64,000 nt of DNA from Piper betle (GCA_033002965.1 JAURVB010009695.1:1-64000); one strand, 5' to 3'. Shown: positions 12,346 to 23,335, numbered from the stretch's first letter. Numbers and translations are program-made. The notes: a model not told the origin generated them from the sequence alone.

Positions 12346-13120
12346 TAGGTGCCAATAGATCTTCAAACGTCTTAGAACTAATACATACGGACATTTGTGG
12401 GCCCTTCCTACAGCTTCTTGGAATGGTCAACAATATTTTATTACGTTCATAGACGATTATTCTCGTTATGGTTACCTTTATCTCATTCATGAGAAGTCTC
12501 AAGCATTGGAAGTATTTAAGGCATATAAAGCTGAAGTTGAGAACCAACTTGACAGAACTATTAAGGCTATCAGATCTGATCGTGGTGGTGAATACTATGG
12601 CAGATATGATGGATCAGGTGTACAGCGATCCAGGACCATTTGCCAAATTTCTAGAAGAGTGTGGAATCGTCCCATAGTACACAATGCCAGGTACTCCTAG
12701 TATGAATGGTGTTGCTGAGAGACGAACCGAACATTAAAGGACATGGTAGAAGTATGATTGCTCATACTACTTTGCTGATTCACTCTGGGGTGAGGCACTA
12801 AAGACAGCAGTATATCTTCTTAATAGAGTACCAACAAAAGCAACAGTTAAGACCCTTATGAATTATGGACCGGAAAAAGGCCCAGTATAATGCATTTACG
12901 CATTTGGGGTTGTCCAGTTGAAGCAAGGCCTTATAGCCGAATGAAAGAACTGGACTCAAGAACAGTTAGTAGTTATTTTGTTGGGTACTCTGATCGGTCA
13001 ATAGGGTATAAGTTTTATGATCCCACTATTAAGTCATTTTTGAGACAGAATGCCAGTTTTTGAGGATGTTGGTTTGGAAAGGAAATGAGGTTAGAGACTT
13101 TGTTTTGAAGAAGAATCTGA
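12346..13120 (+). pseudogene. Integrase of element B (frameshifted)
   Basis: The catalytic core is spread over two or more frames. It includes the DICGPF aspartate (frame-broken, about 12390), FIDDYSRYGYLYL (about 12449-12487) and DRGGEYYG (about 12580-12600). Later GTPSMNGVAE-like and LNRVPTKA-like segments are present, but separated by single-base losses. Function is not retained as read. Confidence 0.85.
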
Positions 13121-13229
13121 TTCTCTTCCCATAATTGTTCTTGATAAAAATCAGAATCGGGATCATATTTCGATGTTGTTCAAGAAACAATACCAGAATT
13201 ACAAGACAATGTCGAGAATCTCCTACTCA

Positions 13230-14080
13230 AGTTATACCTGAAGAACAAACTCAACAACCTCAAGAGCAAATGCCATTGAGGAGATCCACAAGAAAGGAGA
13301 AAGCAATTTCAGATGATTATATTATCTTTCTCCAAGAACATGAGGATAATAATGAAATGGTTAATGATGATCCAATCAGTTTTCATCAAGCCATGAAGAG
13401 TTCTAATTTTCAAAAGTGGATTGATGCCATGAATGAAGAGATGAAGTCCATGAAAACTAATGACGTTTGGGATCTTGTCTCATTGCTGAAGGTGCGAAAC
13501 CCATTGGTTGCAAATGGATATTTAAAACCAAGAGGGATTCGAAGGGTAATATAGAAAGATATAAGGCTCGTCTTGTTGCAAAGGGCTTTACTCAAAGGAA
13601 GGCATTGATTATAATGAGACTTTCTCTCCAGTTTCATCGAAAGACTCGTTTAGAATAATTATGGCATTGGTGGCACATTTTGATCTTGAGTTACATCAGA
13701 TGGATGTAAAGACTGCGTTTCTAAATGGTGACATTGATGAAACAATTTATATGGTGCAACCAGAAACTTTGTATTAGGAGATTCAAAGAAGATGGTTTGC
13801 AAATTAAAGAAATCTATCTATGGACTTAAGCAGGCTTCTCGTCAATGGTATCACAAATTTCATCAAGTGATTCTTTCATTTGGTTTTGAGTTGAATGTGA
13901 TTGATGATTGCATATACCATAAGTTTAGTGGGAGTAAGTATATTTTCCTGGTTTTATATGTTGATGATATATTACTTGCCAGTAATAATATAGATTTTTG
14001 CACGAAACCAAGAATCTTTTGTCAAAGAAATTTGAAATGAAAGATCTTGGTAATGCATCTTTGTATTAGAATTCAAATAC
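13230..14080 (+). pseudogene. Reverse transcriptase of element B (frameshifted)
   Basis: Linker residues LRRSTRKEK and DDYIIFLQEHED (about 13276-13345) lead to the RT domain. It includes [62 protein letters not shown] and the catalytic YVDD at 13957-13968. At least three frame changes, about 13480, 13610 and 13770, interrupt it. All conserved blocks are still recognisable. Confidence 0.9.
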
Positions 14081-14935
14081 ATCGGAATCATGATCGATGT
14101 ATACTTGGATTATCACAAAGACATATATGAAAAAGTGCTTAAAAGATTTGGCATGCAAAATTGTAAACCAGAGATACCCCTATTTCTAAGGAGACAAATT
14201 CGGTCTCAATCGAGTTCCTAAAAATGATATAGAAGAAAAGATGCAAAAGATTCCTATGCTTCGGTGGTGGAAGTCTTATGTATGCTCAAGTATGTACGCG
14301 TCCAGATATTGCGTATATTGTTGGAATGTTGGGCAGATATCTAAGTAATCCAGGGTTGGATCACTGGATAGCAGCCAAAGGGTCATGAGGTATCTTCAGA
14401 AAACAAAACATTACATGCTCACATATCGGAAATCGGATCAACTTGAGATCACGAGGATATTCTGATTCCGATTTTGCTGGATGTCAAGATGAGTCGTCGA
14501 ATCCACTTCAAGCTATGTCTATCTACTAGCTGGCGGAGCTATTTCTTGGAAAAGTGCTAGCAGACACTCATAGCTTCTTCACTATGGCAGTGAATTCATA
14601 GCTTGTTATGAGGCATCCAATCAGGGAATATGGTTGCGGAATTTTGTCACAGGGCTGCGTATTGTTGATAATATTGAAAGACCACTAAGATATTCTGTGA
14701 CAGTCAGTCTGCAGTGTCATATTCAAATAACAACAGGAGCTCATCTAAATCAAAACATATAGAGATCAGGTTTCTTGTTGTAAAGAAAGAGTTCAGAGTG
14801 GTAAAGTATCAATAGAACATATTGGAACAAACTCCATGGTTGCGGATCCGCTTACTAAAGGATTACTACTAAGGTCTTTCATGAGCATGTTGCTCAGATG
14901 GGTATTGTATCATTTGATGATATGTTACTTTAGTG
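14081..14935 (+). pseudogene. RNase H of element B (frameshifted)
   Basis: Blocks in copia order, in shifting frames: MYAQVCTRPDIAYIVG (about 14278-14325), an SDFAGCQ segment (about 14466), LAGGAISWKS (about 14528) and ADPLTKGL (about 14845). The copia element at 38427 has lost this entire domain, so here it is the only copy of the family's RNase H in the window. Confidence 0.85.
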
Positions 14936-15260
14936 GGAGTTTGTAATAAGCTGCAGTATTTTGGTTTAAGGTTCACTCTGTTTTGGTATTTTGGTGATCT
15001 CATAAGGTTGGACCAGTTGAAAATAGGCATGTTCAGATCAAATTACATGTAATTTTCATGCTACACATCCATACTTGATCTATGTCATTTGATTATGTTG
15101 GTGTATGTGACCATGGAAGGTTTAGTTACGCTCATTGTGACGAAAATCGCCTTGATCCTATATTGACATTGATTAATGGACGAGATTGTTATTTTGGTAT
15201 AATGACATATGTTTGGAGCTCATAAAGTTATACAATTATTTTGTGTATATATTAAGTCCA

Positions 15261-15270
15261 AGTGGGAGAT
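15261..15270 (+). other. Polypurine tract of element B
   Basis: AGTGGGAGAT immediately precedes the 3' LTR. The same string stands before the 3' LTR of the related copy (about 43034-43043). Confidence 0.85.
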
Positions 15271-15716
15271 TGTTGGAAATTGGACATAAATATATACATG
15301 AATCAGAATTGTATCATATGTTATTATATAAGGTTGGCTAAATTAAATTGATCTACTAAAGTTAAAGGTTATGAGCCATAAATTAAGGTGTGGAATTTAA
15401 TGAGAAAAGTGTGGAATTTAATGTGTAGATACCTTTTCATAAATTCTCTTTCGTTATGGGTGGAATTGAATTTATGGAACTAAGGCTATAAATATGGAGG
15501 TTATGGTCCCTGAATTCATATCTGGTTTTCGTTCTGGTATCCCATTGTCCAGAACTTTGGTTTAGAAAACTAGTCTTGAATTTGGAAGATCCAAAACCTA
15601 AGTGATCAAGACTCTGATTTCTTTATGGCTTCAGGTACGCTTCCGCTATTTCATTTATTTATTTTATTTCTCTCGATAATTTGATATGAAATCTAAATTC
15701 TAAATAAAGTCTATCA
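15271..15716 (+). repeat. 3' LTR of copia element B
   Basis: Near-identical partner of 9659-10105, followed directly by the CAAGG target duplication at 15717-15721. Confidence 0.95.
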
Positions 15717-16309
15717 CAAGGAGCTTATTATGGGCGTAAAACTCCGATTGAAAAAGTAGGGAAGTCTATTGTGTTCTACGCTTACGAGCATTGTCACAAA
15801 ATTAGTGATGTTTGTGCTTATTAGAAGTATAATTGCATGTCGACAAGAAATTATAGAAATACCTAGCAAAAACTAAAAGGTATATGTTAATGCTCATAAT
15901 TAATTAAAATTAAACATCTATTGTCTCCCTTGTGTAGAGGAGTGGATATCTTGAAGGGATGAGCATTTGTATTGTTTATGTAGAATATCTTTTCTGAAAG
16001 GTATTCGATTTGTTTATAATTATGGAGGTCATTATTTGCTGCTGTTGGATTGTTTGTTTCAAAAAGGATATGTCAATTTGGAACTTAGGCTATGATCAAA
16101 ACTGATTTCGTGACTGCCTTTTGTGTAAGGAGTTTTGGACAGCCAGTGTATTATGATATAAAATTGCCACAACTATACAAACATCTGCGATATTTTTCTT
16201 GCATATAGCTTCAAGTCTATTATGAATGCAATTACCCAACAGGTTCCGATCTTTTTAGTGTTGGGGAGAAGCCACAAAGTCTGGTTCATTTTTCTATCAT
16301 ATTTGTCAA
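15717..16309. other. AT-rich stretch after element B, no gene seen
   Basis: Resumes the pre-insertion sequence interrupted by element B (…TTGTACAAGG joined to AGCTTATTATGGGC). No open frame with a recognisable product. It leads into the LRR-like fragment on the minus strand. Confidence 0.4.
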
Positions 16310-16660
16310 TCTCAACAGCAATGCTTCCATTGACTTGGCAGTAAGCAAGACCCAACTCCTTAAGTTGGGACAGCTTCCCAATGGCTGGTTTGATCTCACC
16401 GAGTAGGTTATTTCCACTCCTAGTAAATTGAGCTCATTCTGACAAACGAGCTTGGAGATAACAAATTGCTAAATTCAAGGTTGCCCATGCCCATGATTTG
16501 TACAAGATAACACCAAGCAATGTGAAGCAGACGTAGTTGAGCAGGTAGTTTAGGTAGCGTTGAAATGCGATGTCTTGTTTGATCTATACTAAGACTTCTA
16601 GAGGGGATATAGTTTGCAAGTAAGGTAATATCTAGATTCAATCCATTATACATTTAAATT
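16310..16660 (-). pseudogene. Leucine-rich-repeat-like gene fragment
   Basis: On the minus strand, one frame reads ISTLPKLPAQLRLLHIAWC (within 16420-16653) and another reads IGKLSQLKELGLAYCQVNGS (about 16300-16375). Both have the LxxLxxLxLxxC spacing of plant leucine-rich repeats, as found at the C-terminus of resistance proteins. A frame change and a stop separate them, and nothing upstream resembles an NB-ARC or kinase domain. I read it as a small decayed fragment; the exact family is uncertain. Confidence 0.4.
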
Positions 16661-16740
16661 GAGATTCTTTGCTCTCTCTGCTTCCTGATTTGGTTGTTGA
16701 ATATGGAATTGTTCAGGAAAGAATTAAAATCTTATAAATA

Positions 16741-16812
16741 GCCCTTCAGCTTAATAGGAAGAGCACAAGGGTATTCTTTCCCTTGAGGCGGTGGTTCAAA
16801 TCCACCATGGAT
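16741..16812 (+). pseudogene. tRNA-like relic 1
   Basis: Shows a D-arm-like AGCTTAATAGGAAGAGC, a central stem AAGGG...CCCTT with an 8-nt loop, and a T-arm GGTGGTTCAAATCCACC. The 5' and 3' acceptor strands do not pair and the anticodon loop is not canonical, so it is not a functional tRNA gene. Confidence 0.5.
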
Positions 16813-17323
16813 ATAAGCAATTTTTTTCCATTCTAATTTCTTGAAGTTAATTTTTATCTTGCCAGCTTGCTAATTTGAATGAGGATTGATGTTTCTATTG
16901 GGCATTTAGTAGATGAAATAACTGAATTAGCTACTAAGTAAATGATTCTAATTGAGATCAACAGAATTTCAGCAAAGTGAGCTGTTGAAATGCAGTCATC
17001 TGAATTTTTTAACATATGTAGGACTCCCCAGATGCATTCAAATAGCATCAATAATGTTCGCTTTCTGCCAACATTATTTGTAAGTATAAGTAGCAGAAGA
17101 TCCAATAAAAGTGGAAAGCATCAATAAAGAAACTTAGCACTACTTGTACAAAAATGCAAGTAACAGCGACATGCCTCTTATTTTCACCGTTAGTTTCTTA
17201 TGTTCTTTAATACATACTGTTTCTAAATGATGGATTTTTGTGAACAAACCAAGTAAATAAAACTCAGACTAAATAAAAGCAACTCATGAACTTCCCTTTT
17301 AATTTTTAAATTGAGTAAGTTAA
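16813..17323. other. AT-rich spacer, no gene seen
   Basis: Lies between tRNA-like relics. An 83-codon minus-strand frame at 16854-17105 has no recognisable motif and is not supported as a gene. Confidence 0.4.
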
Positions 17324-17401
17324 GGTTCTTGGTGAATTTGAACCACCATCCCCTTAGGAGAATGATCTCCCAGTGCTCTTACTAATTGGAGCTGAAGAAC
17401 C
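17324..17401 (-). pseudogene. tRNA-like relic 2
   Basis: On the minus strand, acceptor strands GGTTCTT and AAGAACC pair perfectly over 7 bp. It has a D-arm (GCTC...GAGC), a central stem TGGGAG/CTCCTA with a loop of about 6 nt, and a T-arm GGTGGTTCAAATTCACC. This is the best preserved of the three. The central loop is not 7 nt, so no anticodon can be assigned. Confidence 0.55.
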
Positions 17402-17545
17402 GTAAATTTCATGGAAAAATATTTAATTCTACACAAAATAGAAAATACATGGCCGCAAATTGTAACTAAGTTGGCACTACTACTAAAAGCTTCTCAAATA
17501 GAACTCTAATTTATCATAAATCAAAATTTCAACTATATTTCAACT

Positions 17546-17626
17546 GACTCTTGATGGATTTGAACCATCGTCTTCTTGGAAGCTTAAAAACTACCAAATG
17601 CTCTACCATATTTGAGTTAAAGAGCC
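17546..17626 (-). pseudogene. tRNA-like relic 3
   Basis: On the minus strand, acceptor strands GGCTCTT and AAGAGTC pair over 7 bp with one G-T. The D-arm is CTC...GAGC and the T-arm GATGGTTCAAATCCATC. The central TTGG...CCAA stem encloses an expanded 14-nt loop. It is clearly related to relics 1 and 2 by the T-arm sequence. Confidence 0.55.
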
Positions 17627-18132
17627 ATTAAATTCAAACATGATGTACATTTAACTAAATAAACAACAGAATCTATAATTACAGTACTAGCAAGCAACGA
17701 ATGATCTAAAAATTAAGGCAATAAATAGCTAATAGTCACCTCTCATACGTGCTCTTATATATTGCATTAAGGAGAAGAGTAAGTTCATTAGTCGATAACA
17801 AATCTAAAAATCCACCAAAACCTACCTGTTCAGAAGCAGCATATCCATTGAGCACAATTTGGCGAACTTATCTGCTAATAAAAAAATATTTTATCTTCAA
17901 ATGGATTATATGAGCACATTAAAAGATTCAAAACCCAATCTAATTGCAAGAATGCATTTGCAACAAGACAAACAACAACAACCTATTCTCCCGCACATTA
18001 GCCATTCCTCGTTGCTCTGATGGCTGCTGCCCGAGAACTACGGTCATCAGATGTATTCAAAAGCCCAATGCAGGTGTATTTTCCAAGCCAACGACTAATC
18101 AAAGCTTTGAGTAAAGAAGTGGAGCAGGTGCA
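17627..18132. other. AT-rich stretch, no gene seen
   Basis: No supported coding sequence. It includes a short GC-richer piece around 18001-18130 with GATGGCTGCTGCCCGAG, which has no extended open frame. Confidence 0.35.
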
Positions 18133-19160
18133 TGTTGGGTTTATCCCACATCATTTATAGATGATGTTGGTGACTAATACATAGGCTAATGGGAAAGTTT
18201 TATTCCCTGAATTAGCTTTTGGATTAAGAGAGGCTCATGACACTTATTGCAAGTTTTTGGATTAAGAGAGCCCATGACATTTATTGCAAGTCTGTTTTGG
18301 GGATCCATAGGGCCCAATAGTAGTATTAGAGCCAAGTGGGATTTGGTGTTGGGCCTAAAAGTGGTATCAGAGCCGAGTTTTGCCTATGCTTTGCCTACAC
18401 CGGGTTGACAATATGCCTTTTACACAAGGAGGTTCAGACAATGATGATTTCGGGTGATTTCGGGATCATCCGATGTGTGAATGGGAGTTGTTGGGTCTAT
18501 CTCATATCGGTCATGGATGATGTTGGTGACTTGATATGTGAGGGGTACACATGAGGTGATGATATGTGAAGGGTTTTACACGAGGTGATAATATGTGAGT
18601 GTCATCTGATAAAGGGTTTGCCTACGCTGGGTTTTACACGTGGTGATGATATGCCAAATGATGGTGATTTCGGGATCGCCCGATATGTGAAGGGGAGTTG
18701 TTGGATCTATCCCACATCGGTCGTGGATAATGTTGGTGACTAGGTGATTAGTATAGAGGCTAATGGGAAAGCCTTATCACATTGGTCGTGGATGATGTTG
18801 GTGACTAAGTGACTAATATATAGGCTAATGAGAAAGTTTTACTTCCCGAGCTAGCTTTTAGATTAAGAGAGGCTTGTGATTGTTGGGTTTATCCCACATC
18901 GGTAGTGGATGTTGTTAGTGACTAGGTGACTAGTATATAAGCTAATGGGAAAGCCTTATTCCCTGAGCTAGCTTTTGGAGGGTTTATCCCACATCGGTTG
19001 TGGATGATGTTGGTGACTAGTATAGAGGCTAATGGGAAAACCTTATTTGCTGAGCTAGCTTTTAGATTAAGAGAGGCCCGTGATTGTTGGGTTTATCCCA
19101 CATCGGTCGTGGATAATGTTGATAACTAGGTGACTAGTATGTAGGCTAATGAGAAAGAGA
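18133..19160 (+). mobile_element. Multimeric TRIM-like array 2
   Basis: Repeats of an LTR-like unit beginning TGTTGGGTTTATCCCACATC start at 18133, 18489, 18699, 18881 and 19085, with further partial ones near 18775 and 18977. The body carries GATGTTGGTGACTAG and GGCTAATGGGAAAGCC. A PBS-like TGGTATCAGAGCC lies at 18362-18374, with a second degenerate one near 18321. GTGAAGGGGAGT precedes unit starts as a polypurine tract. No coding sequence. This unit differs from the TRIM at 7062-8433, so the window holds two TRIM families, both multimeric. Confidence 0.75.
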
Positions 19161-19181
19161 AACAGTTAAGTTAGTGCCACA

Positions 19182-19345
19182 AATTTCAGAAATGTGTTGT
19201 GTTATGCAATACCCTCATACACTGCACTACCTCAAGGTTTGAAGGAGGACTAGTACGGCCCATAATTTCAGAAATGTGTTGTGTTATGGAATACCCTCAT
19301 ACACTACACTACCTCAAGGTTTGAAGGAGCACTAGTACGGCCCAT
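19182..19345. repeat. 82-bp tandem duplication
   Basis: A block starting AATTTCAGAAATGTGTTGTG occurs at 19182 and again at 19264 with three or so differences, ending both times in AGTACGGCCCATA. It sits exactly at the junction of the TRIM array and the following LTR copy. Confidence 0.9.
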
Positions 19346-21678
19346 ACATATCTCCATACTGCTCACTCTCTTATTCGTGAAATCCATAAAATTGCATGTA
19401 CTTATATAATAGGTTTAGGGAAGAAGCTTATATCATATATTTCTAGAGTTTTAGTTCGAAAACCAACAAGGGGTCTCATCCTTGTAGTTTTATTAAACAT
19501 GTGTAGAAAACACAACTAAATGGCCCAACATCAGGGTGATCTGATAAAATATTATCGATGTCATCCTACGTCTAAAACACGGTAAAACTCGACACGCATG
19601 GAGTCAAACAAAGGAGAGTCCTACGAACCTGGGTGAGTAGGGCTCTATATTCTAGTTGGTGAGCTCACCCGCGATACCTAGCATGGAGATGGGATAGAAT
19701 AAGAATTGGGTCACATTAGCATGTAAAACGAGGCAAAGCCTACACACAAGCTCAACACTTAACATCACTTAATTATCTTAATTGGGTCCTAAGTGAAGTA
19801 TTAAACCTTATTAGGTAACTTAATTAGGGTTTTAGTTTCATATTCACTTAGTAGGTTTTAATCAATTCTATGATTTTTAATCAATGGGGCTTATTAGATA
19901 ACTTTTCGAATGGGCCTAACAATGCCCAAATGGGCCAAATTTTGGATGGATTGTCCCTTACACTCCAAGGTTCAAAGTTAAATTCCACCATGGCTGGCCC
20001 ATGGGCCAATCAAGAGGAACAAGGCCCATTAAACTCGGTCCTAAGGTGCTAGAATAGTATTCCTGAGCTGCACACCAATTTTGTAACTGTTGGTTCATGG
20101 GCTAATGCACTTCAAATGGGCTTGGGTCAGTTGGCCTAGTTAGCTAACACACGTAGTTTGAGACCAGTAAGGGCTAGGCTAAATTTACTTTGTAAATAAG
20201 CCTAAGTGGATTTTACAAGTTGGATCACTGGATGGGCTGTTTCTGGAGCTATCTGGACCATAACAAATTTGAAATTTACAAATAAAATTAGAAACCTACC
20301 CAAATGGCCTCAAAATTGGTCACGGTCCTACTAAGACATAGAGTAAGGCGTGGACCAAGTTTTACTAAAATCCAACACTGTAAACCTATTTGAAGGTAAT
20401 TTACAACTGGACTGAAAAAATAAGGTTTTCACCTAGCATCTTTACAATATCTCGGTAAACACCTCTTAAACGTACCTAGATGATTTTTAACCATTCCCAA
20501 AATTTATATATTTCAAGTAGATAATTAGTTCAGTATCATATAATTTTACAAGATTTTATTAGTTTAAAATTCGTGGCTTAAAATATCACACAATTATAGA
20601 TCATGCTCATAGTCATAACACACAGGAAATATTAAGGTGTACTTATGAGTTATATTCATGATTATTTAGTGGTTATATTAGGATTAAAATTTTACAAAGA
20701 ACTCATTAAATTACCATGAAAAATATGCATGTTGTGCATCAACGGATCCTATAAGGTCAGAGAGTAAAAGTTGGAGCAATGAGCTCTTATATCACTATAA
20801 CGGTCCAAATCACTACATTTCCTCACTCTTTACCCTCATACATGCAAATTATAGGGCATGACAAGTAAAACACACATCACAAAGGTTGTAGATCTACATG
20901 TTTTGAGTGCAACAAAATAATAATCGTGTAAATTGAACATTAGTTGATAAGATATGATTTTTATACTAAAATGGTGCATATCAGTAACCTACATGCATTG
21001 TAAAACTCATATCTATTTATTCACATGTCCAAATAATATGAATGTGTGATTAAATTCTGCTAACATTCAGATATACATGATAAAAATGTCCTAAAAATAA
21101 ATTCATACAATCATACAAGTGATACAAATCACACAACAAGCAATAGAGGCAACCCAAACCTAATGCTAACGAGCGAAGACCAACGTGAGGTCTTTTAAGG
21201 CATCCAACCTCAAAGCCTACCACCTAAGGATGCTAGGAACGTGGTGGGAGTTTCTTAGAGCTCTAAGGAGGAAGAAGAAGGCCAAAGAGAGTAGAAGAAA
21301 ATAGTTGGAGGTGAAGAGGGAAGGAGAAATGGTGAAAAGGTGAGGGAAGGGGTGGATTTTATAGAAAAATGGTGGTTAGTTTGGTGATGTCTTAGGTATG
21401 GGTATTATACCTAAAGAGGTATGAGTTGGATAAGAAGGTATGGGTGTCATACCTATTGAGGTATGGGTGTCATTCATATAAAGGTATAGGTGTCATACCT
21501 ATTGATGTATGAGTGTCATTTCCATAGAGGTATGAGTGACATAACTATCGATGTATGGGTTGGGTTAGCAAAAGAAGTATAGGTCAGGTTAGCTAAAAGA
21601 GCCAGACCCTACTTACCCGATTCAGATAACAACTGAACCGAAAGTAAAAACTCTCTGGTGAACAACTCGGGTTTTACA
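19346..21678 (-). mobile_element. Large-LTR family copy (third subtype)
   Basis: A minus-strand, non-coding block ending at 21678 with the complement of TGTAAAACCC. Its left part (TCTCATCCTTGTAGTTTTATTAAACATG, AAAACACGGTAAAACTCG) matches 28360-28620. Its right part matches 55410-57952 in order: AACATGGCAAAACAAG-type segments, GGGCTTATTAGATAAC, and the purine-rich GAGGAAGAAGAAGG region before the terminus. The frame at 19870-20052 is not a gene. Confidence 0.5.
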
Positions 21679-22398
21679 CAAAATATTATGATTAATTTAA
21701 TTAACTAAAACAAGACAACAAATATTAATACTAATGTGTGATTAAAATAAATTAGCAAATCATTAAAGAATCAATATATCATGATTAATTTAAACAATTG
21801 AAGCAAAACATTATTGCTTTAGTAAATCAAATAACTTGATTAATGTGACTAATAACTTAATAAATCAGCAATTGACAACAATAATCAAATAAATAACCAA
21901 CTTAATAAAATAAATCAACTAAAACTAATTTATCCTCATAAAATTAATCAAGTTTAATTATGTAAAATTAATCTAGTTAATAAATTAATAATGTGGTTAG
22001 CTATATAAAAAAAGTTAAACAGATTAATCAAAGGTTTGTTCTATCTGTGCCCAACTGATGTCCACCCTTAGCCACCGAGGTGGAGGTGGTAAGGGGAGTG
22101 TAAGGTTCGCTAGGGTGATTTAATCTGAACCATTCGATGGTACAAATTAATCATGGTAGAGAACCACTTCAGCTCTGGTAAACATTTTCTATTATTAATT
22201 ACTCAAAATTATAGCATTAAAATAATATTTATTTGGATTGGATCATTGTTGTGAGAATCAATTTGAACAAATTCAATTTAGCTGATGCAACTTGACTCCG
22301 TTAAAATTTGAGTCATATATATATATATATATATAATCGTTAGAATTGGTCATCGAATCATACGATAGAAACTGAGTTTGACCAATTTATAAGTGATT
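21679..22398. other. AT-rich intergenic stretch, no gene seen
   Basis: Mostly AATTAAT/AATAAA-rich DNA with a short GC-richer patch at about 22040-22120 (CACCGAGGTGGAGGTGG) and a TA run at 22316-22335. No coding signal. It lies upstream of the first GC-core element. Confidence 0.5.
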
Positions 22399-22412
22399 TA
22401 TATATATATATA

Positions 22413-22950
22413 GAGACGCTACCCTACGCCAAAGGCAGAGTAGCGCCCCTGCGCACAATAGTAATAATCTGGGCCGTCCGATTATGATCAAACGGCCCAG
22501 TTTGATACAGAAAGCCTCCACACCCCCTCTCCTCGCCGGCGGCCGGGATCCGGCCAGCGGCCGGCCGGCAGTGGAGTGGGCGAGGCGGGGCGAGGGCCTC
22601 CTACCCACGCCGCCCTCGCCCCGCCTCGCCCACCCCCGCCCGGCCGGATCCCCGGACGCCGCCTCCCCCTGTCCTCCGCCCACCCACGCCGCCCTCGCCC
22701 CGCCTCGCCCACCCCCCACCCGGCCGGCCGCGGCCGGACCCCGGACGCCGCCCTCCCCCTTCTCCTCCGCCCACCGCACGCCGCCCTCACGCTCGCCTCG
22801 CCCACCCCCGCCCGCCCGGCCGCCGGCGAAGGGGGGGTGGTGGAAAAAGAAAGTTTTTTATCAAATCTGGGCCATTCGATCATAATCGGATAGCCCAGAT
22901 TATCTTGGCGCAGGTAAGGGTTTCCTGCCTCTTGCACAGGAAACCTTTAC

Positions 22951-22952
<2 letters not shown>
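22413..22952. mobile_element. GC-core foldback element M1
   Basis: A 540-bp element sitting between TA runs (22399-22412 and 22953-23004). Its ends are inverted copies over about 60 bp: left ATCTGGGCC...TTATGATCAAAC...TTGATA at 22467-22506, right complement at about 22858-22903. Each end also folds on itself. The right outer hairpin is GGTTTCCTG/CAGGAAACC; the left inner one is CTGGGCCGT/ACGGCCCAG. The core (about 22520-22840) is extremely C-rich on the plus strand and holds three tandem units starting CCCACGCCGCCCTCGCC, near 22604, 22683 and 22775, preceded by an inverted piece at 22578-22597. Long overlapping frames in the core arise from the lack of A/T and are not genes. It ends 384 bp before the BAHD start codon. 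Confidence 0.7.

Positions 22953-23004
<52 letters not shown>
22953..23004. repeat. (AT)n microsatellite
   Basis: About 26 AT units directly bordering M1; the left flank of M1 has a shorter TA run. Confidence 0.95.
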
Positions 23005-23006
<2 letters not shown>

Positions 23007-23335
23007 ACCATATTAAATTTATCAATTTAAAAAAAGTAATAAACCTATTTAAACCGGTTCTATTAAAAAAATTAAAAATTGGATTCAATTACCCAATTAA
23101 GATTATCTGAGCAAGGCTTATCCATACCAAACACCTCTACATGGTAAGCAGAGAGAAAGAGGACGATCTCTTATCAAAGCCTCCCACCATCTACATACAC
23201 GGAGTAGCACAAGAGTGGTCTTCCACTTTTCCAAACGTCCTCATATTCCTTGATTAGTTGGCCAACTCATTGTTGAGTATCCAGCAAGGCCTACCCTGTA
23301 GCAGGAGACCTTACCAGTCCCCTTATACGGTCGCC

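Larger units (their letters stand above)
9659..15716 (+). mobile_element. Complete Ty1/copia insertion (element B)
   Basis: A 6.06-kb element with 447- and 446-bp LTRs (TGTTGG...ATCA), a PBS-like site after the 5' LTR, gag, protease, integrase, reverse transcriptase and RNase H in copia order, and a purine tract directly before the 3' LTR. It is flanked by a perfect 5-bp duplication, CAAGG (9654-9658 and 15717-15721). The LTRs differ by a single G indel, which indicates a recent insertion, yet the coding region is broken by many one-base shortenings compared with the copy at 38427-43557. Confidence 0.95.

Noticed and set aside
16741..17626. Functional tRNA genes
   Set aside because: Non-standard anticodon loops and, in the first, no acceptor pairing; kept only as tRNA-like relics.
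22387..22937. Several overlapping open frames of 105-149 codons on both strands
   Set aside because: They lie in the GC-only tandem core of M1, where stop codons (all A/T-containing) are rare by composition. The proteins are low-complexity Pro/Arg/Gly strings with no domain.
23258..23335. Upstream start extending the BAHD protein by 26 residues
   Set aside because: The frame opens from a TTG, not an ATG; the ATG at 23336 has good context and gives the normal family N-terminus.
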